A stretch of DNA of 64,000 nt from Dehalococcoidia bacterium. Its GTDB lineage: Bacteria > Chloroflexota > Dehalococcoidia > Lucifugimonadales > Lucifugimonadaceae. The translations under genes and the position numbers were made by a program. The stretch covers positions 73,805 to 137,804 of the forward strand of contig PBVQ01000001.1 of NCBI GenBank assembly GCA_002728715.1, in the 5' to 3' direction. Below the pieces are notes generated by a model, which made no database searches, was not told the origin of the DNA, and saw only the letters and a list, made by a program, of their open reading frames with translations. Below, one piece after another: positions 51,840-60,129 of this stretch (positions are counted from its first letter, which is position 1; each line of letters begins with the position of its first letter).

Positions 51840-53454
51840 TGACTATTCTGGTAATATCTTGAATGGAAATAACGGCAATTAGAGATAACAATAGTATAAA
51901 ACCTAATAAATGAACTAAACCTTCCCTCTCAGGTGATATTTTTTTCCCTCCCCTAATTATCTCTATAATTACAAATAAAATTCTACCTCCATCAAGAGCA
52001 GGTATAGGTAATAAGTTTATTATTCCTAGAGATAAACTCAAAGTTGCTGCTAGTGAACAGTACCAAATTACTTTATCGTAAAAAGAATTTTCCGATACAG
52101 CTATTTCTCCTGTTAACTGACCTATTCCTATTGGGCCTACAGTTTGCGGCCCCTCAAACTGAGGGATGCTGCTATCTTGAAAGTTTGAAAAAACTGCATT
52201 CTTAGTCAATATCAATGTATCAAAAATTTGATTTTTTGCATTTAAAAATGCCTTAATAATATTCTCTCCAGAATTTTTCTTAATAGTATTTGTATTTCGA
52301 ATTTGAACTCCAGTGGCTCCTTCTTGTATGAGAGTACTAGAACCTAAATTATTGTTAATAGCTCTAGCAGTACTAACAAGAATTTGATTTGATGGATTAG
52401 TTATAGAATTAACAATATTAATTTGATCATTTAAACTTATTGAATCTATATATTTCTGTGCATCTAAAAGCCCTATTTCACTATCGTAATCCCTAACTTC
52501 AGAAACAACTCTTAATATATTATTTATTCCTGCATTAGAATCATAAATTCTTGCATCATTAACTGAAATTTCTTTATTTTCATCGTAAACCTTCTCAACA
52601 ACTATTTTTTTTGGGGGATCCCATCTTGGTATCAATCTAATTTTTTTTACATCCCCAGAGTATTGATACGCATTCTCCGAGGGACGTGAAAATATATTTG
52701 GAATACCTTTTTCAATCTCCCAAGTTGATTCAGAACCAAGTTTAACCATCACAGATTGTTGGAGATTTTGTATAGAATTTATATCTCTATTGTCTACTTT
52801 TATAATTTTATCTCCGGATTTCAAACCCGCTAAATATGCTGGTGAATCAGGGAAAACTGAAACAATGGTTACATCTGATACTTCTTTTTCAGAAGGAATC
52901 ATAAATATTGTTGTCAAAAGAATAAAAGGGATTATAAGATTTATAATCGCACCTGCTGACATAACAATAATTCTTTGAAGTTTTGTCTTACTTGCAAGAG
53001 AACCACTTGCTGAAGAATTTTCTTCTCCAACCATTCTTACAAAACCACCAAGTGGCAAGAGATTAAAAGACCACATCATATCTGCAACAACGAAACTATT
53101 GGATGAAATTGATTTTATTTTACCAATTATTACTTTTTCGCCTGAAGAAGCTGAAGAATCATCTTTTTTTTCATAATTTTTTATTTTTTCCAGAAATATT
53201 TTATCGTCAGTATCACTATATGCTACAGAAACAATAGATCCTATACTAAAATCAAAATCTGAATTTTCTTCTTTATAAATTACAGTGTTACCCGTCCAAT
53301 ATGAAAAGACTCTAGGAGGAAACCCAAAACCGAACTCCAAAGTCTTAACACCAAATTTTCTAGCCGTTAAGAGATGTCCTAACTCATGTAATATTACGAG
53401 TGGACCTAATACTAGAATAAAGGTTATAATTCCAAAAATAAAAGTTTCTGACAT
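51820..53454 (-). CDS. rseP: RIP/site-2 protease RseP
   Basis: 544 residues, longer than the usual 350-450. The zinc motif H-E-L-G-H is at 23-27, the conserved L-P-L-G-G-F-V-R-M at 133-141, a PDZ domain near 190-240, and the second catalytic motif N-L-L-P-I-P-A-L-D-G-G near 480. About 65 extra residues, acidic and Ser-rich, lie between HELGH and LPLGGF. It cleaves membrane-embedded regulators. Coupled with dxr upstream. Confidence 0.9.
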   Translation of the reverse strand: MSETFIFGIITFILVLGPLVILHELGHLLTARKFGVKTLEFGFGFPPRVFSYWTGNTVIYKEENSDFDFSIGSIVSVAYSDTDDKIFLEKIKNYEKKDDSSASSGEKVIIGKIKSISSNSFVVADMMWSFNLLPLGGFVRMVGEENSSASGSLASKTKLQRIIVMSAGAIINLIIPFILLTTIFMIPSEKEVSDVTIVSVFPDSPAYLAGLKSGDKIIKVDNRDINSIQNLQQSVMVKLGSESTWEIEKGIPNIFSRPSENAYQYSGDVKKIRLIPRWDPPKKIVVEKVYDENKEISVNDARIYDSNAGINNILRVVSEVRDYDSEIGLLDAQKYIDSISLNDQINIVNSITNPSNQILVSTARAINNNLGSSTLIQEGATGVQIRNTNTIKKNSGENIIKAFLNAKNQIFDTLILTKNAVFSNFQDSSIPQFEGPQTVGPIGIGQLTGEIAVSENSFYDKVIWYCSLAATLSLSLGIINLLPIPALDGGRILFVIIEIIRGGKKISPEREGLVHLLGFILLLSLIAVISIQDITRIVSGDRIF

Positions 53455-53471
53455 AGTAATATTTTACATGA

Positions 53472-54611
53472 CTAATTATTATATTTATTAATTATTTTGC
53501 TGTATGTTTGTCTAGCTAAAGCAATCAAATCGTAAAAATCGGGATTAAACATCTTTTTGTGTTCTTTTAATGCTTCATTGATAATTATATGTATATCTGT
53601 ATACCTGATTTTCTTTTCTAAAAATAGCTCAACAGCAGCTTCATCTGCTCCACATAAAATAGATAAATATGAACCTCCCTTTTTGGCATAATGTAATGCC
53701 GTTTCAAAGCATGGATATTTACTTGAATCTAATTTTTCAAAAGTCAAATTACCAAGATTAGCACCATCTATATCTTCTAAATTAGAATTTTTTATCCTTT
53801 CTGGATAAAATAATGCATACTGTATTGGATTACCCATATTAGTATCGCCCAATTGAGCCTTAATAACCCCATCATCAAACTGAACCATCGAGTGAACTAT
53901 ACTCTGCTTATGAATTGAAACGTCAATACTATCATAATCCATATCAAATAATATTTTTGATTCAATAACTTCAAAAACTTTATTCATTAAAGTAGCTGAG
54001 TCTATAGTAATTTTATTTCCCATTTTCCATGTTGGATGATTTAATGCTTGCTCAGATGTTACGCTGGACAATTCTGACCATTCGGAATCTCTAAATGCAC
54101 CTCCAGATGCAGTAATTATAAGTTTTTTTGGAGATGAAATTTCACCATTTATACATTGCCATATTGCGGAAGGTTCACTATCTATTGGTAATATTTTACT
54201 CCCAGATATTTTAGCTTCATTTATAATAATTTCTCCAGCAATTACTATTGCTTCTTTGCTAGCTAAAAGAATATCCTTACCATGCTGAACAGAGGTGAAA
54301 ATTGATGAAGCAGATTCTATTCCAGATATGCCAGCAATTATTAGATCAATATCCTTGTTAGAACAAATTTCGTCTATGGATACCCTTTTTACTGAAAGAG
54401 TGTCCATATTTATACCAGAATTAGTAGCAACATACTTTGGATTAAAGTGTTTTATTTGTTCTAAAATCTCAGGATTAGTATTGTTCGCAAGAGCCAAAAT
54501 ATTAAATTTCTCTGGGAAATACTTAATTATTTCCAAAGCCTGGGTTCCTATAGAACCAGTTGAACCAAGAATAGCTATATTAATTAAATCTTTAGCCAAA
54601 TTACTATCCAA
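53472..54611 (-). CDS. dxr: 1-deoxy-D-xylulose 5-phosphate reductoisomerase
   Basis: 379 residues. NADPH motif L-G-S-T-G-S-I-G, S-K-E-A, D-S-E-P-S-A and the catalytic loop H-P-T-W-K-M-G-N-K-I-T-I-D-S-A-T are all present. First committed MEP step. The start lies within the 3' end of cdsA; TTG 54611 (28 bp overlap) is used here and TTG 54599 is a reasonable alternative. Confidence 0.94.
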   Translation of the reverse strand: MDSNLAKDLINIAILGSTGSIGTQALEIIKYFPEKFNILALANNTNPEILEQIKHFNPKYVATNSGINMDTLSVKRVSIDEICSNKDIDLIIAGISGIESASSIFTSVQHGKDILLASKEAIVIAGEIIINEAKISGSKILPIDSEPSAIWQCINGEISSPKKLIITASGGAFRDSEWSELSSVTSEQALNHPTWKMGNKITIDSATLMNKVFEVIESKILFDMDYDSIDVSIHKQSIVHSMVQFDDGVIKAQLGDTNMGNPIQYALFYPERIKNSNLEDIDGANLGNLTFEKLDSSKYPCFETALHYAKKGGSYLSILCGADEAAVELFLEKKIRYTDIHIIINEALKEHKKMFNPDFYDLIALARQTYSKIINKYNN

Positions 54612-55420
54612 TAGAAAACTATAATATTTGACAGTATACTATCAGTTCTATCAAGTATTCCACCATGACCAGGAATAATAGAGCCACTATCTTTAATTTT
54701 TGCGAGTCGCTTTATATAAGATTCATATAGATCTCCCAATAAAGATGAAAAACTAATTATAATTATTACTATAAAAAAAGTGAGAAATGATGAGGAAATA
54801 TCAAATATTATTTGAAGTAAAAAAAGCATAGGAAATAATGACAGAAAACCTCCTATGTATCCTTCTAAGGATTTATTTGGACTTATACTAGGAAATATCT
54901 TAGTTTTACCAAATCTTTTTCCAACAAATAATGCAAAAATATCAAAGGTAAAAGTTAATGCAATAATCATAATTGTTAAGTTGGGGCCTCTAGATTCATG
55001 ATTATATAATAGTGGAAAATGAGCTATACCAAAGCCTATAAAAGTTACATATATCCAAAATTTCCAAAAGCCAATGTTTCTAAATCTCTGATTTTTGTAG
55101 GTAAAAGCCCTGACAAAAATCAGTATAGCTAAAGATACAAAAGTAAGATAAATAGAAAATAATATATCAGAGGAAGCATTTATTTCATTAATAATAAATA
55201 TCGAAAGTATTAAGGGTAAAAAAGTTACAAGTAATATATTTATAAATATAATCTTTTCACTACTTGTAGTTATTTTATTTTTAGGAAGCATTTTATTGAT
55301 TTCATAACTAGCAATAAGACCAATTATTGAACACAAAATCAACAATCCAACAATATTCCAAATAATTGAAATAAATATTATTGGGATTCCAATTATTGAT
55401 GTTATTATCCTATTTTTCAA
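54584..55420 (-). CDS. cdsA: Phosphatidate cytidylyltransferase
   Basis: 278 residues, highly hydrophobic with about eight membrane segments. The CdsA signature is in the C-terminal part: F-G-K-T-K-I-F-P-S-I-S-P-N-K-S-L-E-G, then G-D-L-Y-E-S-Y and K-R-L-A-K-I-K-D-S-G. It makes CDP-diacylglycerol for phospholipids. TTG start with GGGAG 6 bp upstream. Between uppS and dxr as in many bacteria. Confidence 0.92.
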   Translation of the reverse strand: MKNRIITSIIGIPIIFISIIWNIVGLLILCSIIGLIASYEINKMLPKNKITTSSEKIIFINILLVTFLPLILSIFIINEINASSDILFSIYLTFVSLAILIFVRAFTYKNQRFRNIGFWKFWIYVTFIGFGIAHFPLLYNHESRGPNLTIMIIALTFTFDIFALFVGKRFGKTKIFPSISPNKSLEGYIGGFLSLFPMLFLLQIIFDISSSFLTFFIVIIIISFSSLLGDLYESYIKRLAKIKDSGSIIPGHGGILDRTDSILSNIIVFYWIVIWLKI

Positions 55421-55444
55421 AAATGCTCCCTAAATTCAAAAATT

Positions 55445-56164
55445 TTATCTTTTGCCAAATCTTCTATGCCTTTTTGAATACTCTACAAAAGCTAATTTAA
55501 TTTCTTCTTCAGAAAAATCTGGCCATAAAATTGGCGTAAAATATAATTCAGAATAAGCAATTTTCCATAATAAAAAATTACTTATTCTATAATCTCCACC
55601 CGTTCTTATGAGAAAATCAACATCAGGTAAATTTGATGAATACAATCCCTTATTAAATAAATTTTCATCTATATTTTCATTAGTAATTTTATTAATTATT
55701 TTGTTAGCAGCATTAACTATTTCATCCCTACCACCATAATCAAACGCTATAGACAAATTTATAGCCGTATTATTCTTAGTTATGTCAATTGCTTTGTTTA
55801 TTTTTTCAATTAATGAAGGTTTAAGCCTGTCTGTTCGACCAAGATGATGAATCTTAACATTATTATTATTTAGTTCCCTGGTTTCATCATTAATTACTGA
55901 TACAGCTAATTCAATCAAAGAATCTACCTCATGTTTAGGCCTACTCCAATTTTCTGTTGAAAAAGCATAGAGAGTAACATACTTAACTCCCATTCTTTTC
56001 ATTGTAATTATTACCTGTCTAATATTTTTATAACCAGCAATATGACCATCTGATAGATCCAAATTCTTTGATTCAGCCCACCTGGCATTACCATCCATTA
56101 TTATTGCAACGTGATTAGGGATGATCAATGAATCAGATATTTTATCATCCTTTGAATCTTTCAT
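55445..56164 (-). CDS. uppS: Undecaprenyl diphosphate synthase
   Basis: 239 residues of the cis-prenyltransferase family: A-I-I-M-D-G-N-A-R-W-A with the catalytic Asp, Y-A-F-S-T-E-N-W-S-R-P, and C-terminal R-T-G-G-D-Y-R-I-S-N-F-L. It builds the lipid carrier for cell-wall glycans from IPP made by Dxr, IspG and IspH. Starts 1 bp after frr. Confidence 0.94.
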   Translation of the reverse strand: MKDSKDDKISDSLIIPNHVAIIMDGNARWAESKNLDLSDGHIAGYKNIRQVIITMKRMGVKYVTLYAFSTENWSRPKHEVDSLIELAVSVINDETRELNNNNVKIHHLGRTDRLKPSLIEKINKAIDITKNNTAINLSIAFDYGGRDEIVNAANKIINKITNENIDENLFNKGLYSSNLPDVDFLIRTGGDYRISNFLLWKIAYSELYFTPILWPDFSEEEIKLAFVEYSKRHRRFGKR

Positions 56165-56165
56165 T

Positions 56166-56723
56166 TTATACTTGCATTACTTCTGATTCTTTATTCTTTA
56201 CTTCTTCGTCAATTTTTTTTACGTAAGAATCTGTAATTTCTTGGAGTTTTTTTTGTGATCTCTGACAATCATCTTGTGACGCTGAACCATCTTTTTCAAC
56301 TTTTCTAATAAAATCTTGTGAATCTCTTCTTGATGATCTAATAGAAAGTTTACATTCTTCTCCTCTGTTTTTGATTATCTTGACAAGATCTCTTCGTCTT
56401 TCCTCTGTCAAAGGCGGAAGATTCAGTCGTATTAGATCTCCATCTACATTAGGAGATAAATTTAAGTCAGAATTTTGTATAGCTTTACTTATAGAATCCA
56501 CAGCGTTTTTATCCCATGCTTGTATAACAATTAATCGTGCGTCCCCAACATTTATTTGAGCTAATTGATTTAAGGGCATTTCTGAACCAAAATAATCAAC
56601 TTGAAGATTTTCTACTAATCCTGTTGAAGCTCTACCTGTTCTCATACCTTTTAGATCCTTAAGAAAAACATCAAAAGAGAGTTTCATTTTCGAGTCTATT
56701 TCAACTAAATTTTCATCAAGCAT
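56166..56723 (-). CDS. frr: Ribosome recycling factor
   Basis: 185 residues, standard length. G-M-R-T-G-R-A-S near residue 30 and L-P-P-L-T-E-E-R-R-R-D-L-V-K are the RRF signatures. It splits post-termination ribosomes together with EF-G. A GGAG site precedes the ATG, 12 bp after pyrH. Confidence 0.96.
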   Translation of the reverse strand: MLDENLVEIDSKMKLSFDVFLKDLKGMRTGRASTGLVENLQVDYFGSEMPLNQLAQINVGDARLIVIQAWDKNAVDSISKAIQNSDLNLSPNVDGDLIRLNLPPLTEERRRDLVKIIKNRGEECKLSIRSSRRDSQDFIRKVEKDGSASQDDCQRSQKKLQEITDSYVKKIDEEVKNKESEVMQV

Positions 56724-56735
56724 ATTTTCTCCTTT

Positions 56736-57458
56736 TTACTTTACAATTATTCTTGTTCCGATTTTGTTACCAGAAATTACTGATTTCAAATTTCCTGCAC
56801 TAAATATATTAAATACTTCTATCGGCAAAGAATTATCCATACACAATGAAAGAGCTGTACTATCTAATGCTTTTAGCCTCTTTGAGATAGCTTCATGGTG
56901 AGTTAATTGTGTAAATTTTTTTGCATTCGGATTTGTCAAAGGATCAGAATCATAGACTCCATCAATACCATTTTTTGCCATAATTAATGCCTCTGAACCT
57001 ATCTCTAATGCTCTCAATGCTGCTGCTGTATCAGTTGTCATATATGGATTACCCGTTCCTCCAGCAAATATCACTACTCTGCCTTTTTCCATATGCCTTA
57101 TAGCCCTTCTTCTAATATATGGTTCAGCTACTGAAGGGATAGATAGAGCTGATTGAGTCCTGACAATCATTCCTTCAGATTCAAGAGCATCTTGAAGTGC
57201 AAGAGCATTCATTATTGTGGCAAGCATACCAGCAAAATCAGCTGTTGATCTGTCCATTCCTGTTTGTTCATAATCCGCCCCTCTCCATATGTTACCTCCT
57301 CCAACAACAATACCAACCTGTACACCTAGTGAAGTTATTGATTGAACCTCTGAGGCTATGAATTTCAATGTATTTGCATCCATCCCAAAATCCTTGGGTC
57401 CCTTGAAGGACTCACCAGACATCTTCAAAATTATCTTTGAATATTCAGGCCTTGCCAT
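56736..57458 (-). CDS. pyrH: UMP kinase
   Basis: 240 residues of the amino-acid-kinase fold. K-M-S-G-E-S-F near the start, [11 protein letters not shown]-x-G-M-x-A/T counterpart [12 protein letters not shown], and T-D-T-A-A-A-L-R-A. It phosphorylates UMP to UDP. AGGTG precedes the ATG. Order rpsB-tsf-pyrH-frr is conserved in bacteria. Confidence 0.96.
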   Translation of the reverse strand: MARPEYSKIILKMSGESFKGPKDFGMDANTLKFIASEVQSITSLGVQVGIVVGGGNIWRGADYEQTGMDRSTADFAGMLATIMNALALQDALESEGMIVRTQSALSIPSVAEPYIRRRAIRHMEKGRVVIFAGGTGNPYMTTDTAAALRALEIGSEALIMAKNGIDGVYDSDPLTNPNAKKFTQLTHHEAISKRLKALDSTALSLCMDNSLPIEVFNIFSAGNLKSVISGNKIGTRIIVK

Positions 57459-57470
57459 TTGTGCACCTAC

Positions 57471-57980
57471 TTATTCAGTTCCCAATTCAAACCTTGAAAA
57501 ACGACTGATTTTTATATTTTCCCCGAGTTTTCCAATACTTTCTTTTATAAGATCAGAAATTTTCATACCGGAATCTCTAATATATTCCTGCTCTAAAAGT
57601 ATAATATTTGAATCGACTTTTTCTTTTGATGCTTCAGCGCTTTCAAGATCTAAATATTTTGGATCCATGGCAGCTACTTGCATAGCAATATTTTTTCCTA
57701 AACTTTCAAAATCCTCAGTTCGTGCGACAAAATCAGTCTCACAATTTAACTCAACCATTGCACCAACTCTTCCACCGGTATGTATGTATGAAACTATTAA
57801 ACCTTCTGAAGTTGATCGATTGGCCTTTTTGGCAGCTGATGCTAGACCTTTTTCGTTAAGAATGTTTATTGCTGACTCCTGATTTCCATCCGCCTCTTCT
57901 AATGCTTTCTTACAATCCATAAAACCTGCACCAGTAATATCTCTTAATTCCTTAACCTCTGTTGCTGTAATTTTTGACAA
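57471..57980 (-). CDS. tsf: Elongation factor Ts (short form)
   Basis: 169 residues from TTG 57980, chosen because AGAGG lies 7 bp upstream and the protein then begins M-S-K-I-T-A-T-E-V-K-E-L-R; TTG 57995 has its purine run abutting the codon. The N-terminal UBA part has T-G-A-G-F-M-D-C-K-K-A-L, and the core keeps E-L-N-C-E-T-D-F-V-A-R-T. It lacks the second core subdomain and coiled coil of E. coli EF-Ts, like the compact Thermus-type factor. It regenerates EF-Tu-GTP. Confidence 0.94.
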   Translation of the reverse strand: MSKITATEVKELRDITGAGFMDCKKALEEADGNQESAINILNEKGLASAAKKANRSTSEGLIVSYIHTGGRVGAMVELNCETDFVARTEDFESLGKNIAMQVAAMDPKYLDLESAEASKEKVDSNIILLEQEYIRDSGMKISDLIKESIGKLGENIKISRFSRFELGTE

Positions 57981-57991
57981 CTTTATGCCTC

Positions 57992-59125
57992 TCAATCCTT
58001 TTTTGTACTATTTTCATCTTTTTTAGAAGACTTTGTTACGGTTTTTTTATTTTTCAAAGTTTTTGTTTCTTTTTCCTTGGTGTTATTTTCCTTAGTGTTA
58101 TTTTCCTTGGTGTTTTTTTCCTTAGTGTTTTTTTCTTTGGTGTTTTTTTCTTTGGTGTCTTTTGATTTTGCTTTTTTGTCTTCTTTTATCTTATTATCTA
58201 AACCTGAATCTGATTCAGTTTTAGATTTTACTTGGGTAGATTTTTTCACTTTATTAGTTTGAGGTTTTTCTTGATTATTTTTTGAATTTGCAGCTGGACT
58301 TTTTTCTGCTGCTTTAGCTTGGGCTTTTGACCTTGCCTCTGCTTCTTGAGCTTCTAGGATTGCTTCAGAAGCCAACTTATCCTCATGTGCTTTTTTTGCA
58401 ATTTCTTTTCCTGATTTAATAGCTTCTGATATGTGCTTTGCTATTAATTCAATTGATCTTATTGAATCATCATTCGATGGAATTGGATATTGGATTGGTT
58501 CAGGGTCACAATTAGTATCTACCATTGCTACTACAGGAATGCCCAATTTTACAGATTCTGCTACTGCTATAACTTCCTCAGTTATATCAACAACGAATAA
58601 AACGTCAGGTAATTTTCGCATTTCCATTATTCCGCCAAAAAATTTCTTAAGCCTCTCAAGTTCATTAGAAAGTTTAAGAGTTTCTCTTTTTGTCTGCGCT
58701 ATAATATTACCTTTAGAAAATGCTTCTTCAAGATGAACTAGCCTTTCAATTCTATTTTGAATAGTTCCAAAGTTTGTCATCATACCACCTAACCATCTCT
58801 GGTTTATGTACATTGCATTTGATTTTTCTGCATATTCTTTAATGATCTCTTGAGCTTGTGGTTTTGTCCCGACCATTAAACATTCTCCACCTTCACCAAC
58901 AATTTTTTCTATAAAACTTTTTGCTTCCTTAATTGAATCAATTGTTTGGATAAGATCGATGATATGTGCACTTGATCTCTTTCCATAAATGAACTTATTC
59001 ATTTTTGGGTTCCATCGCTTTGTAGGATGACCAAAATGTACCCCAGCGACAAAAAGAGATCTAAGATCGAGAGGCGCCACAGTATCTTCTTGAGTATCAG
59101 AAGTATTCTGCGTATTTTCTATCAT
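57992..59125 (-). CDS. rpsB: Ribosomal protein S2 with long lysine-rich C-terminal tail
   Basis: 377 residues against about 240-260 usually. Residues ~20-245 are standard S2: G-V-H-F-G-H, R-W-N-P-K-M, Q-R-W-L-G-G-M-M-T-N and L-P-D-V-L-F-V-V-D. The remaining ~125 residues are Ala/Lys/Glu/Thr-rich, ending in six copies of a T-K-E-(K/N)-(N/E)-type pentapeptide and a basic end. ATG start with GAGG 7 bp upstream; a hairpin lies before the ribosome site. First gene of the block. Confidence 0.95.
   Translation of the reverse strand: MIENTQNTSDTQEDTVAPLDLRSLFVAGVHFGHPTKRWNPKMNKFIYGKRSSAHIIDLIQTIDSIKEAKSFIEKIVGEGGECLMVGTKPQAQEIIKEYAEKSNAMYINQRWLGGMMTNFGTIQNRIERLVHLEEAFSKGNIIAQTKRETLKLSNELERLKKFFGGIMEMRKLPDVLFVVDITEEVIAVAESVKLGIPVVAMVDTNCDPEPIQYPIPSNDDSIRSIELIAKHISEAIKSGKEIAKKAHEDKLASEAILEAQEAEARSKAQAKAAEKSPAANSKNNQEKPQTNKVKKSTQVKSKTESDSGLDNKIKEDKKAKSKDTKEKNTKEKNTKEKNTKENNTKENNTKEKETKTLKNKKTVTKSSKKDENSTKKD
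58071..58160 (-). repeat. Six 15-bp tandem repeats inside rpsB
   Basis: Six head-to-tail 15-bp units (plus-strand form TTTTCCTTGGTGTTA with small changes) at 58071, 58086, 58101, 58116, 58131 and 58146. The 15-bp period keeps the frame and encodes the pentapeptide repeat of the S2 tail. Confidence 0.93.
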
Positions 59126-59140
59126 TTATTTGCCTCTATT

Positions 59141-59162
59141 CCAGTTAGCAACTATTAACTGG
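59141..59162 (-). promoter_or_regulatory. Hairpin in the rpsB leader
   Basis: On the minus strand CCAGTTA pairs with TAACTGG around an 8-nt loop; the stem ends 4 nt before the GAGG ribosome site of rpsB. It may be an S2-responsive autoregulatory element, by analogy with other ribosomal-protein leaders. Resemblance to a named family was not checked. Confidence 0.4.
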
Positions 59163-59273
59163 TCTATTAAGATTTTTTATTTATTTACTCGTAAAATAGT
59201 AAACAACCTATAAATTGTACATGAATTGAGTATAAAAATCTAAATTTTATTGATAGCAATTAATTTTTTATTA

Positions 59274-59954
59274 CTATATCCATTTATTTTTTGTAGCCAT
59301 TGATGCTGCTTGAGCTCTATTTGAGGTAAAAGTCTTATCAAGTATCACGCTTATTGTATTTTTTATAGTTTGTTCTGCTAAACCTACTTGATTTGCAATT
59401 TCTTTGTTGGATTTTCCCATAGAAATATGGTTTAGTATTTCTTTGTCTCTTTCAGATAAAGGGTTATCAAAAATAAAATCTCCAACATAATCTTTTCTTG
59501 TTATTTCACTAACTTTTTGAATAAGAATTTTTGAGCAACTTTCACTTTTACTAATTTTTTCCAGTATAGGACAGTTACTAGAAATCCTTGAAACTATGAT
59601 ATTGTCAATAATTGTAGCAAGGTCTTTGATATTTTTTGGAAATAAAATACAATCCCATACCCCATGAAAAACAGAATCTAACAAAGTTTTATTAGAAAAA
59701 TTATCGACGATTGAATAAATTTTTGCAGACTCAATTTGAGTGTTTTGTTTTCGTAATTTTTGTAAATCATCTGTAATAAATACGTCTACTTCAGGATCTC
59801 CATCATCCACTTCGCTCAATAAATACAAACCTTCAGCATTATATATGTATCCAGATAAATCTTTTTTCAAATCATAATCGGAAATACTAAGAAAAAATCT
59901 AATATTTTTAGACTCATTATTTAATTTCGAAGACTCTGAATAATCTAATGACAT
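59274..59954 (-). CDS. LuxR/NarL-type regulator with degenerate receiver-like N-domain
   Basis: 226 residues. The C-terminal HTH is clear: L-S-E-R-D-K-E-I-L-N, G-K-S-N-K-E-I-A and V-G-L-A-E-Q-T-I-K-N. The N-terminal ~130 residues have the strand-helix layout of a receiver (D-V-F-I-T-D-D around the central strand, G-V-W-D-C-I-L-F near the end), but the phospho-Asp and Thr/Lys are not convincingly placed, so control may be phosphorylation-independent. AGGA lies 8 bp before the ATG. Divergent from ccdA; two dyads lie in between. Confidence 0.82.
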   Translation of the reverse strand: MSLDYSESSKLNNESKNIRFFLSISDYDLKKDLSGYIYNAEGLYLLSEVDDGDPEVDVFITDDLQKLRKQNTQIESAKIYSIVDNFSNKTLLDSVFHGVWDCILFPKNIKDLATIIDNIIVSRISSNCPILEKISKSESCSKILIQKVSEITRKDYVGDFIFDNPLSERDKEILNHISMGKSNKEIANQVGLAEQTIKNTISVILDKTFTSNRAQAASMATKNKWI

Positions 59955-60015
59955 AAAAGTTTTCCTATTAACATATGATAACTAATAATTTATGTATCAA
60001 CTAAGGATTCAAAGA

Positions 60016-60032
60016 TTTTAGTCAAACTAAAA
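60016..60032. promoter_or_regulatory. Dyad in the LuxR-ccdA divergent region (luxR side)
   Basis: A 7-bp inverted repeat TTTTAGT / ACTAAAA with 3-bp spacer CAA, 62 bp from the regulator start. It contains TTGACT on the minus strand, which could be a -35 element of the regulator gene. Confidence 0.4.
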
Positions 60033-60090
60033 ATTAGTTGGATATGAGGTCAGTATTATTCAATTATTAATAATGAATAAATACTTATTA

Positions 60091-60109
60091 TTTCCCAAGT
60101 GTTGGGAAA
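60091..60109. promoter_or_regulatory. Operator-like dyad upstream of ccdA
   Basis: An 8-bp perfect inverted repeat TTTCCCAA / TTGGGAAA around a 3-bp spacer GTG, 20 bp before the ccdA ATG. It is the most G/C-containing motif in this AT-rich spacer and follows a TTATTATT run that could be a -10, so it would lie about the transcription start. Confidence 0.5.
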
Positions 60110-60129
60110 AATTTGTAAAATAAAAGAAG

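Noticed and set aside
58071..58160. CRISPR-like periodicity
   Set aside because: Repeats are contiguous 15-bp units without spacers and are in frame within rpsB.
57974..58262. Plus-strand open frames rich in Phe/Leu/Val opposite rpsB
   Set aside because: Antisense of the lysine-rich S2 repeat tail; they look like membrane proteins only because of T-rich repeats.
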